A stretch of 64,000 nucleotides of DNA from Advenella alkanexedens (GCF_019132845.1 NZ_JAHSPR010000001.1:372001-436000); one strand, 5' to 3'; positions 1 to 9,880 are shown, counted from the first letter of the stretch. Notes: generated by a model from the letters alone, not told the origin. Program-made: numbers and translations.

Positions 1-1190
1 CTATTTCAGCTTTCACGAATATAGGCTCTCAGCTGTTTTCCAATCCTTACAGCCCTTACGCCTATATCCCCAATTCAAAACAGATCTCAGCCGGGCTTGA
101 ACTCATTCACCGACTGGGTAAGGATTACGAAAAACCCAAATGGGACATCAACTCGGTTACTATCGAAGATCGCGAAGTAGCGGTTCATACTGAAATTGCC
201 CAAAGCAAACCTTTTTGCAATTTGGTTCACTTCGTTCGCGACCTTGAACCCAACGCACCTGCCTGCCCCAAAGTCCTGATCGTTGCCCCGCTATCCGGGC
301 ATCACGCCACGTTGTTACGTGATACGGTGCGCACCATGCTCAGCGCCTTCGATGTATACGTGACCGACTGGGTCGATGCTCGCATGGTTTCACTGGCCGA
401 AGGCCCTTTCCATCTGGATGACTACATTGAATATATCCAGGACTTCATCCGCAGCCTGGGACCTGACTTGCACGTTATGTCGGTTTGCCAGCCCACCGTA
501 CCGGTTCTGGCCGCCATTTCTTTAATGGCCGGCAATAATGAGGCGGTTATGCCCAAAAGCATGATCATGATGGGTGGCCCATTGGATACCCGTTACTCAC
601 CCACCGAAGTTAACGGACTGGCCAGCACCAAACCCTATTCATGGTTTGAGAACCAGCTGATTCACATCGTGCCTTCCCGCTACCCGGGTGTGGGCCGCAA
701 GGTGTATCCGGGCTTTTTGCAGCACGCCGGCTTTGTTTCAATGAACCCCGACAAACACATGCAGTCGCATTACGACTACTATCTCAACCTGATGAAAGGC
801 AACGAGATGGAGACCAACAGCCACCGCAAATTCTACGATGAATATAATGCGGTGCTGGACATGCCGGCCGAATATTACCTGGACACCATCCGGGTCGTCT
901 TCCAGGAGCACCTGCTACCCCGTGGGCTTTGGGATGTTCGTGGTGTACGGGTAGATCCCGACCATATCCGCAACGTCAGGCTCATGACTGTTGAAGGAGA
1001 ACTGGACGACATTACCGGTCATGGGCAAACCCGTGTGGCCCATGAACTGTGTGGCAATATTCCCAAAGCCGATAAACACCACCTGTTGGCCAGCAGCTGC
1101 GGACATTACGGAATTTTCTCAGGCACCAAATGGCGCACCCGAATCTTTCCTGAAGTGAAAGAATTCATCAATAACGTCGATCGGGACTGA
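1..1190 (+). CDS. phaZ: Intracellular poly(3-hydroxybutyrate) depolymerase, 5' end cut off by the window
   Basis: The frame is open from base 3, so the true start lies before the window and the TTG at 222 is not the start. About 395 codons are visible, against a usual length of a little over 400 for this family. The product should hydrolyse stored PHB granules in the cytoplasm. The alpha/beta-hydrolase fold carries a Cys nucleophile in the lipase-box-like motif SVCQPTVPV (Cys codon at 486). A conserved Asp region (GELDDITG, near 1000) and a His in SCGHYG (codon at 1104) complete the triad expected for intracellular PhaZ proteins. A strong terminator follows at 1208. Confidence 0.9.
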   Translation, partial: ISAFTNIGSQLFSNPYSPYAYIPNSKQISAGLELIHRLGKDYEKPKWDINSVTIEDREVAVHTEIAQSKPFCNLVHFVRDLEPNAPACPKVLIVAPLSGHHATLLRDTVRTMLSAFDVYVTDWVDARMVSLAEGPFHLDDYIEYIQDFIRSLGPDLHVMSVCQPTVPVLAAISLMAGNNEAVMPKSMIMMGGPLDTRYSPTEVNGLASTKPYSWFENQLIHIVPSRYPGVGRKVYPGFLQHAGFVSMNPDKHMQSHYDYYLNLMKGNEMETNSHRKFYDEYNAVLDMPAEYYLDTIRVVFQEHLLPRGLWDVRGVRVDPDHIRNVRLMTVEGELDDITGHGQTRVAHELCGNIPKADKHHLLASSCGHYGIFSGTKWRTRIFPEVKEFINNVDRD

Positions 1191-1207
1191 TTTCCGGTTA
1201 AAATAAG

Positions 1208-1240
1208 AAGGCCTGTCCAGCAACAGGCCTTTTTTATTTT
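1208..1240 (+). terminator. Rho-independent terminator after phaZ
   Basis: A perfect 9-bp stem (AAGGCCTGT at 1208-1216 with ACAGGCCTT at 1223-1231) and a 6-nt loop are followed by a T-rich run to 1240. The run ends only 4 nt before the rnfB start codon. Confidence 0.85.
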
Positions 1241-1244
1241 TACC

Positions 1245-1928
1245 ATGACCAATAAATCCCTACTTGAAAAAATTGATGCCATCCTGCCGCAAACCCAATG
1301 TACAAAATGCGGTTACGATGGCTGTAAACCTTATGCACATGCACTGGCTCAGCAAGAAGCCAGTATCAACCGTTGCCCCCCAGGCGGCAGCCAGGGTATA
1401 CAACAACTGGCCGCTTTACTGCAGGTACCGGTTTTACCCCTTGACCCGGAATGCGGCACGGAAATCCCGCTGCAGGTGGCGGTTATTGATGAAGCCCACT
1501 GTATTGGATGTACCCTTTGTATCCGGGCCTGCCCGGTAGATGCCATTATTGGTGCCAACAAATTCATGCACACGGTAGACCCGCAAATATGCACCGGTTG
1601 CGACTTATGCGTTGCGCCCTGCCCGGTCGACTGTATCAGCATGGTTGATGCCAACCGCACATGGACCACGGAAGATGCCAATGCGGCCCGAGAACGCCAT
1701 GAGCAGCGTGCCGCACGCCTGCAAAAGCTCAGGCTGCAGGAAGAGGCCCGTCTTAACCAAAAATCCATTCAAACCGCCACGAATTCCAAAGAGCTGGCCA
1801 AACCGGCCCAACCACTACCCAATGAAAAAACCGCTGAGCAACTCAAGAAAGAAGCCATTGCCCTGGCATTGCAGCGGGCCCGGGAACGACGCCAGCAAGT
1901 CATGAAAAAAGACTCCACCACCCCATAA
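1245..1928 (+). CDS. rnfB: RnfB/RsxB-type ferredoxin, electron transport subunit
   Basis: This 227-aa iron-sulfur protein begins with a four-Cys cluster site (C19, C22, C27, C44) typical of RnfB. Two [4Fe-4S] ferredoxin motifs follow (C86/C89/C92/C96 and C116/C119/C122/C126). The last 80 or so residues are charged and rich in Ala, Lys, Arg and Gln. The N-terminal membrane helix of gammaproteobacterial RnfB is missing, as is common in betaproteobacteria, and no other rnf genes are nearby. The protein probably passes low-potential electrons, and its neighbour Nth is also an Fe-S protein. The stop codon is 2 nt from nth, so the two are co-transcribed. The start has no Shine-Dalgarno sequence and sits directly behind the phaZ terminator. 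Confidence 0.88.
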   Translation: MTNKSLLEKIDAILPQTQCTKCGYDGCKPYAHALAQQEASINRCPPGGSQGIQQLAALLQVPVLPLDPECGTEIPLQVAVIDEAHCIGCTLCIRACPVDAIIGANKFMHTVDPQICTGCDLCVAPCPVDCISMVDANRTWTTEDANAARERHEQRAARLQKLRLQEEARLNQKSIQTATNSKELAKPAQPLPNEKTAEQLKKEAIALALQRARERRQQVMKKDSTTP

Positions 1929-1930
1929 CC

Positions 1931-2569
1931 ATGAATGCAGAAAAAAGAAAAGAGATTTTTGCCCGCTTTAAAGCCGCCAACCCCAAACCCACCACAGAGC
2001 TGGAATATGAAAACAATTTTCAGTTGCTGATTGCCGTACTGTTATCGGCACAGGCCACTGATAAGGCCGTTAATATTGCCACCAGAAAATTTTTTGATAC
2101 CTGCAAAACTCCCCAGGATATCCTGGACATGGGGCTGGAAAAATTTACCGAAGCCATTCGTACCATCGGCCTGTACAAAACCAAGGCCAAAAACACCCTG
2201 GCCACCTGTGAAATCCTGCAAAACCGGTATAACGGCCAGGTTCCCGGCAACAGGGAAGCGCTGGAATCCCTGCCTGGCGTGGGCCGCAAAACCGCCAACG
2301 TGGTACTTAACACCGCTTTTGGTCAACCTGCCATGGCAGTGGACACCCATATTTTCCGGGTTTCAAACCGCACCGGCATTGCACCGGGCAAAAACGTACT
2401 GGAAGTGGAAAAAAAGCTGCTCAGGCTGGTGCCCAAAGAGTATTTACTTGACGCGCATCACTGGCTGATTTTGCATGGCCGCTATGTGTGTGTGGCCCGC
2501 AAACCCAAATGCCCGCAATGCGGAATTGCGGACCTTTGCGATTACAAAGAGAAAACCAAAGCGTCCTGA
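1931..2569 (+). CDS. nth: Endonuclease III (DNA glycosylase/AP lyase)
   Basis: This 212-aa base-excision repair enzyme removes oxidised pyrimidines and nicks abasic sites. The helix-hairpin-helix motif LPGVGRKTANVV holds the catalytic Lys120. Asp138 is in AVDTHIFR. The C-terminal [4Fe-4S] cluster is ligated by C187, C194, C197 and C203 in the usual C-x6-C-x2-C-x5-C spacing. Length and all catalytic residues match the family. It overlaps nothing and follows rnfB by 2 nt, the same rnf-nth pairing known from enterobacteria. Confidence 0.97.
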   Translation: MNAEKRKEIFARFKAANPKPTTELEYENNFQLLIAVLLSAQATDKAVNIATRKFFDTCKTPQDILDMGLEKFTEAIRTIGLYKTKAKNTLATCEILQNRYNGQVPGNREALESLPGVGRKTANVVLNTAFGQPAMAVDTHIFRVSNRTGIAPGKNVLEVEKKLLRLVPKEYLLDAHHWLILHGRYVCVARKPKCPQCGIADLCDYKEKTKAS

Positions 2570-2647
2570 AAAGACCAGGCTCTTCTGAAGCCGGCAGGAC
2601 AGGCATCAGACACGGCCAAAAATGACCTCCCGAAATGGCAACTCAAG

Positions 2648-2674
2648 CTGGCGACCCGCTAAAGGGGACGCCAG
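2648..2674. terminator. Weak hairpin between convergent nth and livF
   Basis: The arms CTGGCG (2648-2653) and CGCCAG (2669-2674) pair, with CCC/GGG pairing further inside. There is no T-tract on either side, so a role in termination or 3'-end protection is only possible. Confidence 0.3.
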
Positions 2675-2681
2675 ACCATCG

Positions 2682-3425
2682 TTACTTGTCCTGCTTGCCA
2701 AAACCCAGGTAACTCTCAATCACACGGGGATCATGGAGCAACTCTGAAGCCTTGCCCTCAAGACGGACCTCACCCATTTCAAGCACATAGCCGTAATCGG
2801 CCACCTGCAGGGCGGCACGGGCATTCTGCTCGACCAATAAAATGGATACGCCGCTTTCACGAAGTCGCATAATGGTATGAAAAACCTCGCGCACCACCAA
2901 TGGTGCCAGCCCCAGACTGGGCTCATCAAGCATCAGCACTTTGGGTTTACCCATTAATGCACGCCCAACCGCCAGCATCTGACGTTCTCCGCCCGACAAG
3001 GTACCGGCATTTTGCATGCGGCGCTCTTTCAGGCGTGGGAACAGCTCATAAACTTCATCCAATGTACTTCGCCAGTTTTTTTCGCGGGAACGATACCGGC
3101 GAAAACCACCCAGCAGCAGGTTATCTTCAACCGGCATACTGGAAAACAACTCGCGTTTTTCCGGTACCAGACACAGGCCATTGGCCACTCTGTCCTCTAC
3201 AATCAGGCGACTGATATCGTGTTCCTGGTAAAGCACCTCACCATTGGCCGAACCGGGAAGCGGCAATGAACCCATGATGGAGTTGAGCAAAGTGGACTTG
3301 CCCGCCCCATTGGCACCAATCACCGTCACCACCTGGCCGCTTTTCACTTGAAGATTGATATTTTGCACAGCCAGCACCTTGCCATACTGTGCACTCAGAT
3401 TTTTTGTTTCCAGTAAGATACTCAT
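2682..3425 (-). CDS. livF: Liv-type ABC transporter ATPase (LivF)
   Basis: This 247-aa protein is the second ATPase of a branched-chain or related amino-acid importer. Walker A (GANGAGKST), the signature LSGGERQ and Walker B (LMLDEPSLGL) are all intact. Its start overlaps the end of the LivM-LivG gene by 4 nt, which indicates translational coupling. It is the last gene of a reverse-strand operon running substrate-binding protein, LivH, LivM-LivG, LivF. The exact substrate cannot be read from the ATPase. Confidence 0.93.
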   Translation of the reverse strand: MSILLETKNLSAQYGKVLAVQNINLQVKSGQVVTVIGANGAGKSTLLNSIMGSLPLPGSANGEVLYQEHDISRLIVEDRVANGLCLVPEKRELFSSMPVEDNLLLGGFRRYRSREKNWRSTLDEVYELFPRLKERRMQNAGTLSGGERQMLAVGRALMGKPKVLMLDEPSLGLAPLVVREVFHTIMRLRESGVSILLVEQNARAALQVADYGYVLEMGEVRLEGKASELLHDPRVIESYLGFGKQDK

Positions 3426-5260
3426 ACGTTTGCACCCTTTGCGTCAATGGAAATACCCAGGTCATCATCGACACCGCCCAAATAGGCTTCAAGCACCACA
3501 GGATTAACCTGAATCTGCTCGGGCGTACCTTCTGCAATACGGGTACCAAAATCCATCACCACCAGATGGTTGGTCAGGCGCATGACAAAATCCATATCGT
3601 GTTCCACCAGCAAAATACTCATGCCTTCATCGCGCAAACCGGACAGCACGCTGGCCAGTTCCTGCTTTTCTTTATAGCGCAAACCGGCCGCAGGCTCATC
3701 AAGCAACAGCAAGGTGGGATCAAGCGCCAAGGCACGGGCAATTTCCACAATGCGCTGCTGGCCCAAAGACAGGTTACCGGCCTGCTCGTGCAGGTAATCA
3801 CCCAATCCGACCCGCTCAAGCTGCTTTTTGGCCTCTTGCAACATTTGGGCCTCGGTATCACGCTCCAGATGCAGCAAACTTTGCACAATCCCGGTATTGA
3901 CGCGCAAATGCGCCCCCAGTGCCACGTTTTCAAGCACACTCATGGTAGGCAGCAACTGTACATGCTGAAAGGTACGACCTACGCCAAGGGCGGCAATTTT
4001 ACGCGATGACAGCGAACCGATTTCCTGCCCCATAAAACGCACGGAACCGCGAGTGAGCGAATGCACCCCGGTAATCAGGTTGAAAGTGGTACTTTTACCA
4101 GCGCCATTGGGCCCGATCAGCCCCATGATTTGACCCGCATGGATATTGAAACTGATGTCATTGACAGCTACCAGTCCACCAAACTCCTTGCGAATGTTGT
4201 CCACTTCAAGAATGAGCTCACCATGTTGTGGCCTGGCCCGCTGCGGCAACACTGAAAAGGCTTCAGGAATGGGTTTGGGCTGCACCAGCTGGTTGCCGGT
4301 GAATTTAGCCACAAAATTAACCAGAATGGGCCACAGGCCTTCGCGTGCATGGTGCAAGATAAACACCATCAAAATACCAAATACCACCATTTCAAAGTTG
4401 GCCGAGGTATTCAACAGTTGAGGCACAATATCCTGGATATGATCTTTCATGGTAAGGATTAGCGTAGAGCCGAAAACAGCCCCCCAGATATTGGCTGAAC
4501 CGCCAATAACGGCCATGAACAGATACTCAATACCGTAATTGATCCCAAACGTGCTGGGACTGACCGCCCGTTGCTCGTGAGCATACAGCCAGCCTGCCAA
4601 CCCGGCCAATACACCAGCGTAGACAAAAGCCACTACTTTATAATATTTGGTATGCACCCCAAAGGACTCGGCCATGCCTGCCCCGCTTTTCAGCGAACGA
4701 ATCGCCCGTCCGGGACGGGAGTCCAGCAGATTCTTGCTGAACCAGACGGCCAGCAATACACATGCCCAAATCAGAAAATAAATATGCTTGGCCTTGAGCA
4801 GGGAAAAACCAAAAATCTCAATAGGTGGAATACCCGGAATGCCATCGTGACGCCCCAGGAAACCCAGGTTGCCATACAGGTAATAAAAAACCAGACAAAC
4901 CGCAATCGTACTAAGCGGCAGGTAATGCCCCGACAGACTTAAGGTTATTTGCCCCAGGACATACGATACGACAAAGGTTAACACCAGGGCTGCCAGCAGA
5001 CCCACCCAGGGTGAATAACCCGCAGTGGTTGACAGGTAAGCGGTGGCATAGGCACCAATACCGACAAATGCGGCCTGACCAAAGGAAGTCAGCCCCCCCA
5101 CGCCAGTCAACACCACCAGACCCAATACCACCAGGCTGGCAATACCGATAGAGTTCATCTGGTTGATCCAGAACTCGGGGGTACCTGGGAAGACGGGCAG
5201 GCCCACCAGAAAAACGATAAATAATGCAAGAAATAAACGTTTCATTTTATTATTCTTCAT
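3422..5260 (-). CDS. livMG: LivM permease fused to LivG ATPase
   Basis: A single 612-aa chain combines two subunits that are usually separate. Residues 1 to about 335 are a polytopic LivM-type permease. Residues about 350 to 600 are an ABC ATPase with Walker [11 protein letters not shown], signature LSLGQQR and Walker [12 protein letters not shown] linker rich in Pro, Gln and Arg (around [10 protein letters not shown]) joins them. Such fusions occur in Burkholderiales. The gene overlaps livH by 11 nt upstream and livF by 4 nt downstream, so transporter parts are made from one coupled transcript. Confidence 0.93.
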   Translation of the reverse strand: MKNNKMKRLFLALFIVFLVGLPVFPGTPEFWINQMNSIGIASLVVLGLVVLTGVGGLTSFGQAAFVGIGAYATAYLSTTAGYSPWVGLLAALVLTFVVSYVLGQITLSLSGHYLPLSTIAVCLVFYYLYGNLGFLGRHDGIPGIPPIEIFGFSLLKAKHIYFLIWACVLLAVWFSKNLLDSRPGRAIRSLKSGAGMAESFGVHTKYYKVVAFVYAGVLAGLAGWLYAHEQRAVSPSTFGINYGIEYLFMAVIGGSANIWGAVFGSTLILTMKDHIQDIVPQLLNTSANFEMVVFGILMVFILHHAREGLWPILVNFVAKFTGNQLVQPKPIPEAFSVLPQRARPQHGELILEVDNIRKEFGGLVAVNDISFNIHAGQIMGLIGPNGAGKSTTFNLITGVHSLTRGSVRFMGQEIGSLSSRKIAALGVGRTFQHVQLLPTMSVLENVALGAHLRVNTGIVQSLLHLERDTEAQMLQEAKKQLERVGLGDYLHEQAGNLSLGQQRIVEIARALALDPTLLLLDEPAAGLRYKEKQELASVLSGLRDEGMSILLVEHDMDFVMRLTNHLVVMDFGTRIAEGTPEQIQVNPVVLEAYLGGVDDDLGISIDAKGANV

Positions 5261-6290
5261 CCTCTTCGTGCTTGACTAAAATGGCGCGTAACAGCAGAAC
5301 AGGAATAACAAGACCAAAGACAATAACTTCTTTGTAATCACTGGCCCAGAATGTGGTGAAGGCCTCGATAATGCCGATGGCAATGGCACCAAAAGCCGCC
5401 AGCGGGTAACTGACCAGACCACCAATGATGGCACCGACAAATCCTTTCAGGCCAATCATGAAGCCGGTTTCGTAGGTAATGGTAATGAATGACACAATCA
5501 TGATGCCAGACAATACCCCCACCAACGCGGTCAAAAAGAAAGTCAGGTGTCCCGACATGGAAGTACCGATACCCACCAAACGGGCACCGCGACGGTTAAC
5601 CGCCGTTGCACGCAAGGCACGACCATACAGGGTTTTGCCAAAAAACAGCCACAGGGCGCCAATAATGGCCACCGTCATGCCAATCACGAACAGGCTTTGG
5701 TATGACCAGTTTAACGAGGCAATTTCAACCGTGCCATCAAAGAAAGGCTCGGAAACCAGCCAGCCTTCGGCCCCAAAAAACACCAGCCCCAGACCCACCA
5801 GCGCATAATGCACGGCAATCGACACAATCAACAGGGTAAGCACCGAATGCTCGGCAACCGGTTCGTAGGCAAGCCGGTAAAGCATGGGGCCCAATGGCAC
5901 GACCAGAAGCAGGGTAAGAAAGGCCTTGACCCACAGTGAAGGATCGGTAGCCAGAACGACCGGTACCGCCCACAGCAAGAACAAGGGGTAAATAACAAAA
6001 AACCCCAGTGATTTAAGCAGGGTTTTCCTGTCTTTGCCCTTATAGACAAAATACAATTCTTTCAGGAACAAAACCGCGCCAAACATGGGCAACAGCCAAA
6101 TTGTGCCGGGCTTGCCACCGTCGGCCATAATCGCAAAGGTAAGTGCACCAAACGTGACAAACTCACCCTGGGCAATAAAAATAATGCGGGTAACAACAAA
6201 TACAAGCACCAGCGAAACAGCCATCAGGGCATAAATAACCCCGGTAACCAAGCCGTCCTGCATGAGTATTTTGGCAATAGACCAATCCAT
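5250..6290 (-). CDS. livH: Liv-type ABC transporter permease (LivH)
   Basis: This 346-aa inner-membrane protein of the LivH family begins with an N-terminal segment (GLVTGVIYALMAVSLVLV) typical of the family. The C-terminal part has the usual GLKGFVGAIIGG segment. It is about 40-50 residues longer than common LivH proteins. The extra stretch lies around residues 60-125 and includes a charged loop (YKGKDRKTL) and additional hydrophobic segments. It overlaps the downstream livMG gene by 11 nt. It pairs with LivM to form the membrane channel. Confidence 0.9.
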   Translation of the reverse strand: MDWSIAKILMQDGLVTGVIYALMAVSLVLVFVVTRIIFIAQGEFVTFGALTFAIMADGGKPGTIWLLPMFGAVLFLKELYFVYKGKDRKTLLKSLGFFVIYPLFLLWAVPVVLATDPSLWVKAFLTLLLVVPLGPMLYRLAYEPVAEHSVLTLLIVSIAVHYALVGLGLVFFGAEGWLVSEPFFDGTVEIASLNWSYQSLFVIGMTVAIIGALWLFFGKTLYGRALRATAVNRRGARLVGIGTSMSGHLTFFLTALVGVLSGIMIVSFITITYETGFMIGLKGFVGAIIGGLVSYPLAAFGAIAIGIIEAFTTFWASDYKEVIVFGLVIPVLLLRAILVKHEEDEE

Positions 6291-6350
6291 CTTCTGCTTT
6301 TTCTCTTTTTGATATTTAGAACAATAATAGTGCCAGCGTATTTGTCACAA

Positions 6351-6377
6351 TGGCCCGCCTGCTAACAGGACGGGCCA
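6351..6377 (-). promoter_or_regulatory. Intercistronic hairpin between binding-protein gene and livH
   Basis: TGGCCCG-CCTG (6351-6361) pairs with CAGG-A-CGGGCCA (6366-6377), leaving a 1-nt bulge and a 4-nt loop. No clean T-tract follows on the reverse strand. A structure here could cause partial termination or protect the upstream message, giving more binding protein than permease, as known for other ABC importers. Confidence 0.5.
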
Positions 6378-6408
6378 CCAGAACCTTCATGACACTGGCC
6401 GGGCCTGC

Positions 6409-7584
6409 TTATTCAGTACCCAGCTCGGGGGCATACACCCACTTGCCGTCAACCACCTTGACCAGCACGCGCGAGCGCTCGTCAAGACCGGTGTGATTGT
6501 CCGGGTTCATATTGAAAATGCCATGCACACCTTTCACATCGCTGGTGTTTTCAAGCGCATCGCGCATGGCCACGCGGAACGCTTCGGTACCAGGTTGGGC
6601 ACCTGTGGCGATTGCCTTGGGAATGGCCGCATTAATTAACGCTGCAGCATCCCACATATGGCCACCAAATACACTCACGGAGCCTTTACCGAATTTGTCT
6701 TCATAGCGTTCAATGTAAGACAGGCCTTCTGCCTTGACTGGATTGTCATCGGCAAGCTGCTCGGCCACCAGCAATGGGCCAACGGGCAATACCAGACCTT
6801 CACAGGCTTTGGCACATACTCGCAGGAAATCGCTATTGGCAGAACCATGGGTATGATAGATTTGGCCTTTATAACCACGCTGTTTTAGTTCGCGCTGCGG
6901 CAAGGCACCGGGTGTACCGGCAGTCGCTACCAGAACCGCATCGGGTTTGGTGGCCAGCAGTTTAAGCACCTGTCCGGTCACGCTGGTATCGGGGCGGTTA
7001 TAGCTTTCCTCTGCCACAATCTTGATATCAGTGTCTTTCAGGACACTTTTCACTTCATTCAGCCAGCTTTGGCCGTAGGCATCGGCAAAACCAATCACAC
7101 CCAGGGTTTTGACATTCGCTTTTTTCATGGCGTCAGCCAGGGCCTGAGCCATCAGGAAGTCATTTTGGGGGGTTTTGAACGCCCATTTCTTGGCACCTTC
7201 CTGGGGCTCAACCACCACCGCATTACCTGCCAGGCTGATAACCGGCACTTTGTTTTCAGCGGCAACATCCACCATGGCCAGTGAGCCAGGCGTTACCGTG
7301 CTGCCGATCATGACATCGATTTTGTTTTCACTGATCAGCTTGCGCATGTTCTTGACGGCTTGCGTGGTATCTGTCGCATCATCGTACACCACGTAATTGA
7401 CCTTGACGCCACCTACGTCAACAGGAACCACATCTACCGTGTTTTTTTCGGGAATACCCAACGAGGCAGCCGGACCGGTAGCGGAAATGGACACACCCAC
7501 ATTGACCACATCCTGCGCCATCGCAGCACCCACGAATGCGGTGGCAAGCACCATACTTAAAGAGGTTAATTTAGCAAGCTTCAT
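6409..7584 (-). CDS. livK: Liv-type periplasmic amino-acid binding protein
   Basis: This 391-aa protein has a signal peptide (MKLAKLTSLSMVLATAFVGA, cleavage after AMA-Q) followed by a type-1 periplasmic binding fold (VNVGVSISATGPAASLG near the mature N-terminus). The reading frame is open further upstream, but the ATG at 7584 is chosen because it begins the signal peptide and has GGAGA about 10 nt before it. It is the first gene of the operon and should deliver substrate to LivH/LivMG/LivF. Branched-chain amino acids are the default guess. Aromatic or other small acids are equally possible for this family. Confidence 0.9.
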   Translation of the reverse strand: MKLAKLTSLSMVLATAFVGAAMAQDVVNVGVSISATGPAASLGIPEKNTVDVVPVDVGGVKVNYVVYDDATDTTQAVKNMRKLISENKIDVMIGSTVTPGSLAMVDVAAENKVPVISLAGNAVVVEPQEGAKKWAFKTPQNDFLMAQALADAMKKANVKTLGVIGFADAYGQSWLNEVKSVLKDTDIKIVAEESYNRPDTSVTGQVLKLLATKPDAVLVATAGTPGALPQRELKQRGYKGQIYHTHGSANSDFLRVCAKACEGLVLPVGPLLVAEQLADDNPVKAEGLSYIERYEDKFGKGSVSVFGGHMWDAAALINAAIPKAIATGAQPGTEAFRVAMRDALENTSDVKGVHGIFNMNPDNHTGLDERSRVLVKVVDGKWVYAPELGTE

Positions 7585-7848
7585 GTTTAATTTGTCTCCA
7601 TGGACACAATAATCGGGCAGTAAAACCGCAAGTAACAAAAGGCAAACGTGAATCTTACCATTTGTCTGCCGCCAAAATAGCGCAGAACCGGTTTTTACGC
7701 TAACATAGTGTCTTGAAATGGGCGCTTGACGCACATTTTTCCTGCTTTCAAACAATGTGTAACAAAAAAATGAACTTATCCGGAAAACAAAACACATAAT
7801 ACTCATTTCAATTAAAATGATTCGTTTCATTCCTCAAGCAGGTGAACA

Positions 7849-8241
7849 GTGAAAATCATCAAATCCGATGCGCAATGGCAACAGGAACTTACTCCTGAAG
7901 AATATTATGTAGCGCGGCAAAAAGGCACCGAACGCGCTTTTACCGGGCGCTACTGGGATACTTTCTCAGCCGGCATCTACCGTTGTGTAGGGTGCGGAAC
8001 CCCCCTGTTTTCCTCTGACACCAAATTTGATGCAGGTTGTGGCTGGCCCAGTTATTTTGAACCAATCAACCCCGAGCATGTCAGAGAAGAACGCGACACC
8101 AGCCATGGCATGGTTCGTACCGAAATCCTGTGTAATATCTGCGACGCCCATCTGGGCCATGTTTTTCCCGATGGACCGCCTCCCACAGGCCTGCGTTATT
8201 GCATCAACTCTCTTTCTTTACGTTTTGAACCCGCCGAATGA
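7849..8241 (+). CDS. msrB: Peptide-methionine (R)-S-oxide reductase
   Basis: This 130-aa repair enzyme reduces the R-epimer of methionine sulfoxide in proteins. Zinc ligands C46/C49 (CVGC) and C95/C98 (CNIC) are present. The catalytic Cys118 lies in LRYCINS and a candidate recycling Cys64 in [10 protein letters not shown]. The start codon is GTG at 7849, with AGCAGG just upstream. It overlaps yciB by 4 nt and opens a short forward operon msrB-yciB-bolA-ppiC. Confidence 0.96.
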   Translation: MKIIKSDAQWQQELTPEEYYVARQKGTERAFTGRYWDTFSAGIYRCVGCGTPLFSSDTKFDAGCGWPSYFEPINPEHVREERDTSHGMVRTEILCNICDAHLGHVFPDGPPPTGLRYCINSLSLRFEPAE

Positions 8242-8783
8242 AAAAATTCCTGTTTGATTTTTTTCCGCTTGTCCTGTTTTTTGTCGCCTTCAAGGTGGCC
8301 GGCATTTACGTTGCCACCTGGGCGGCCATTGCAGCCAGTGTGGCACAAATTGTGTGGCTTAAATTACGTAAAAAACCTATCGAAGCCACCAACTGGATGA
8401 ACGTGATTATTATTGTCGTGTTTGGTGGTGCCACCATCTATTTCCAGAATGAAGCCTTCGTCAAATGGAAACCCACCGTTCTGTACTGGATGTTTGCGCT
8501 CATTCTGCTGGGTGGCAAACTGTTTTTCAGAAAAAATCTTATTCAAAAGCTGCTTGGTGCCCAGATGAAGATGGAAGATCATGTCTGGGACAAGCTGAAT
8601 TACAGTTGGTCCGGCTTTTTCATTATTGCCGGTGCCATCAACCTGTTTGTTGCCTTTTCCGGCTACTTCACACTAGACCAGTGGGCCACTTTCAAGGTAT
8701 TTGGCATGACCATTCTCCTTGTCATTTTCGCCATCGGCCAATCCCTCTGGATCAGCCGTTATATAGAACTACCCGAGAACTGA
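8238..8783 (+). CDS. yciB: Inner-membrane septation protein A (YciB/IspZ)
   Basis: This 181-aa polytopic inner-membrane protein has about five hydrophobic helices. The N-terminus ([19 protein letters not shown]) and the motifs [12 protein letters not shown] and WDKLNYSW are typical of the YciB family. In enterobacteria the protein is linked to cell-envelope maintenance and septation. The exact biochemical role is not settled. It is translationally coupled to msrB by a 4-nt overlap and is followed by bolA after 7 nt. Confidence 0.93.
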   Translation: MKKFLFDFFPLVLFFVAFKVAGIYVATWAAIAASVAQIVWLKLRKKPIEATNWMNVIIIVVFGGATIYFQNEAFVKWKPTVLYWMFALILLGGKLFFRKNLIQKLLGAQMKMEDHVWDKLNYSWSGFFIIAGAINLFVAFSGYFTLDQWATFKVFGMTILLVIFAIGQSLWISRYIELPEN

Positions 8784-8790
8784 ACTGCCT

Positions 8791-9051
8791 ATGTCAGATC
8801 GCATTAAATTAATAGAAGAAAGACTAGCCAAACTTTCACCACTCAAGTTGCAAATCATTGATGATTCCCATTTGCACGCAGGGCATGCCGGCAGCAAAAA
8901 CGGTGCCGGCCATTACACCGTCATTATTCAGTCAGCCCAGTTCAACGACTTGAGCCGGGTTGCCCGACAAAGGCTGGTTTATGATGCCCTTTCCGGCCTG
9001 ATCCCATTTCCAATCCATGCGCTTGCCATTCAAACGCAAACCACTCTCTGA
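8791..9051 (+). CDS. bolA: BolA family protein
   Basis: This 86-aa protein has the BolA/IbaG-like fold. The N-terminal helix (IKLIEERLAKLSPLKLQIIDDS) leads into HLHAGHAGSKNGAGHYTVII. The C-terminus contains the family segment ARQRLVYDALSGLI. His residues in the loop could bind an Fe-S cluster together with a monothiol glutaredoxin. It sits in the msrB-yciB-bolA-ppiC unit, which is a common order in Alcaligenaceae relatives. Confidence 0.9.
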   Translation: MSDRIKLIEERLAKLSPLKLQIIDDSHLHAGHAGSKNGAGHYTVIIQSAQFNDLSRVARQRLVYDALSGLIPFPIHALAIQTQTTL

Positions 9052-9068
9052 CTCATAAAAGGAAAACC

Positions 9069-9860
9069 ATGAAACGTTTTATGTTACTTGCCGCAACCTG
9101 CGCGGTTGCCTTGCCTGCTTTTGCACAGAACGTTGCAACAGTCAATGGCCAAGCCATCACTGAAGCTGAACTCAACAACACCATCAAGGCCCTGGTGGCC
9201 CGTGGTGCCCAGGACACCCCTGAATTTCGCAAACAGTTAACCGAAGAACTCATTAACCGTGCCGTTCTGGTTCAGGCTGCTGAAAAAGCGGGTGTTGACA
9301 AAAAAGATGAGGTTGCCCTTGCCCTGAACAATGCAAAGCAGGAAATCCTGATTGCATCTTTACTGCAGGACTGGAGCCAGAAAAACCAGATTTCCGATGC
9401 TGAAATCCAGAAAACCTACGATGAGCTCGTTAAGGAAAGCGCCAACCAAAAAGAATATAAAGTAAGGCATATTCTGGTTAAGGATGAAACCGCTGCCAAC
9501 AAACTGCTCAAAAGCATCAAAGACAAAAAAGCCAAGTTTGCCGATGTAGCCAAGAAAGAGTCTATTGACGCCGGTAGTGGTAAAAACGGTGGCGAACTGG
9601 GTTGGGCACCTGCCGAAAACTATGTACCCGAATTCGCCAATGCTGTAAAAGCAGCCAAGAAAGGTGAACTGGTTGCCAAACCCGTGAAATCACAATTTGG
9701 CTGGCATATTATCCAGGTTGAGGACGAGCGTGCTGCCCAACCACCCAAACTGGAAGAAGTCAAACCACAACTGCAGCAAATGCTGAGCCAGCAAGCGCTG
9801 CAAAAGCACATGAAAGAACTGCGCGACAAAGCCAAGGTTGAGATTACCGAGAAAAAATAA
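9069..9860 (+). CDS. Periplasmic parvulin-type peptidyl-prolyl isomerase
   Basis: This 263-aa protein has a signal peptide (MKRFMLLAATCAVALPAFA-Q). A SurA/PrsA-like N-terminal helical chaperone region spans roughly residues 20-130. One PpiC parvulin domain covers about 133-225 (YKVRHILVKDE, GGELGWAPAENYVPEF, QFGWHIIQVED). The C-terminal tail is Lys- and Glu-rich. It probably assists folding of exported proteins. It is the last gene of its operon and is followed by palindromic repeats. Confidence 0.9.
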   Translation: MKRFMLLAATCAVALPAFAQNVATVNGQAITEAELNNTIKALVARGAQDTPEFRKQLTEELINRAVLVQAAEKAGVDKKDEVALALNNAKQEILIASLLQDWSQKNQISDAEIQKTYDELVKESANQKEYKVRHILVKDETAANKLLKSIKDKKAKFADVAKKESIDAGSGKNGGELGWAPAENYVPEFANAVKAAKKGELVAKPVKSQFGWHIIQVEDERAAQPPKLEEVKPQLQQMLSQQALQKHMKELRDKAKVEITEKK

Positions 9861-9880
9861 GTCGGATCTGCAGACGTAGG

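Noticed and set aside
222-1190. TTG at 222 as start of the PHB depolymerase
   Set aside because: The frame is open and family-like back to base 3 (for example LGKDYEKPKWDINSVTIED), so the gene is cut by the window edge.
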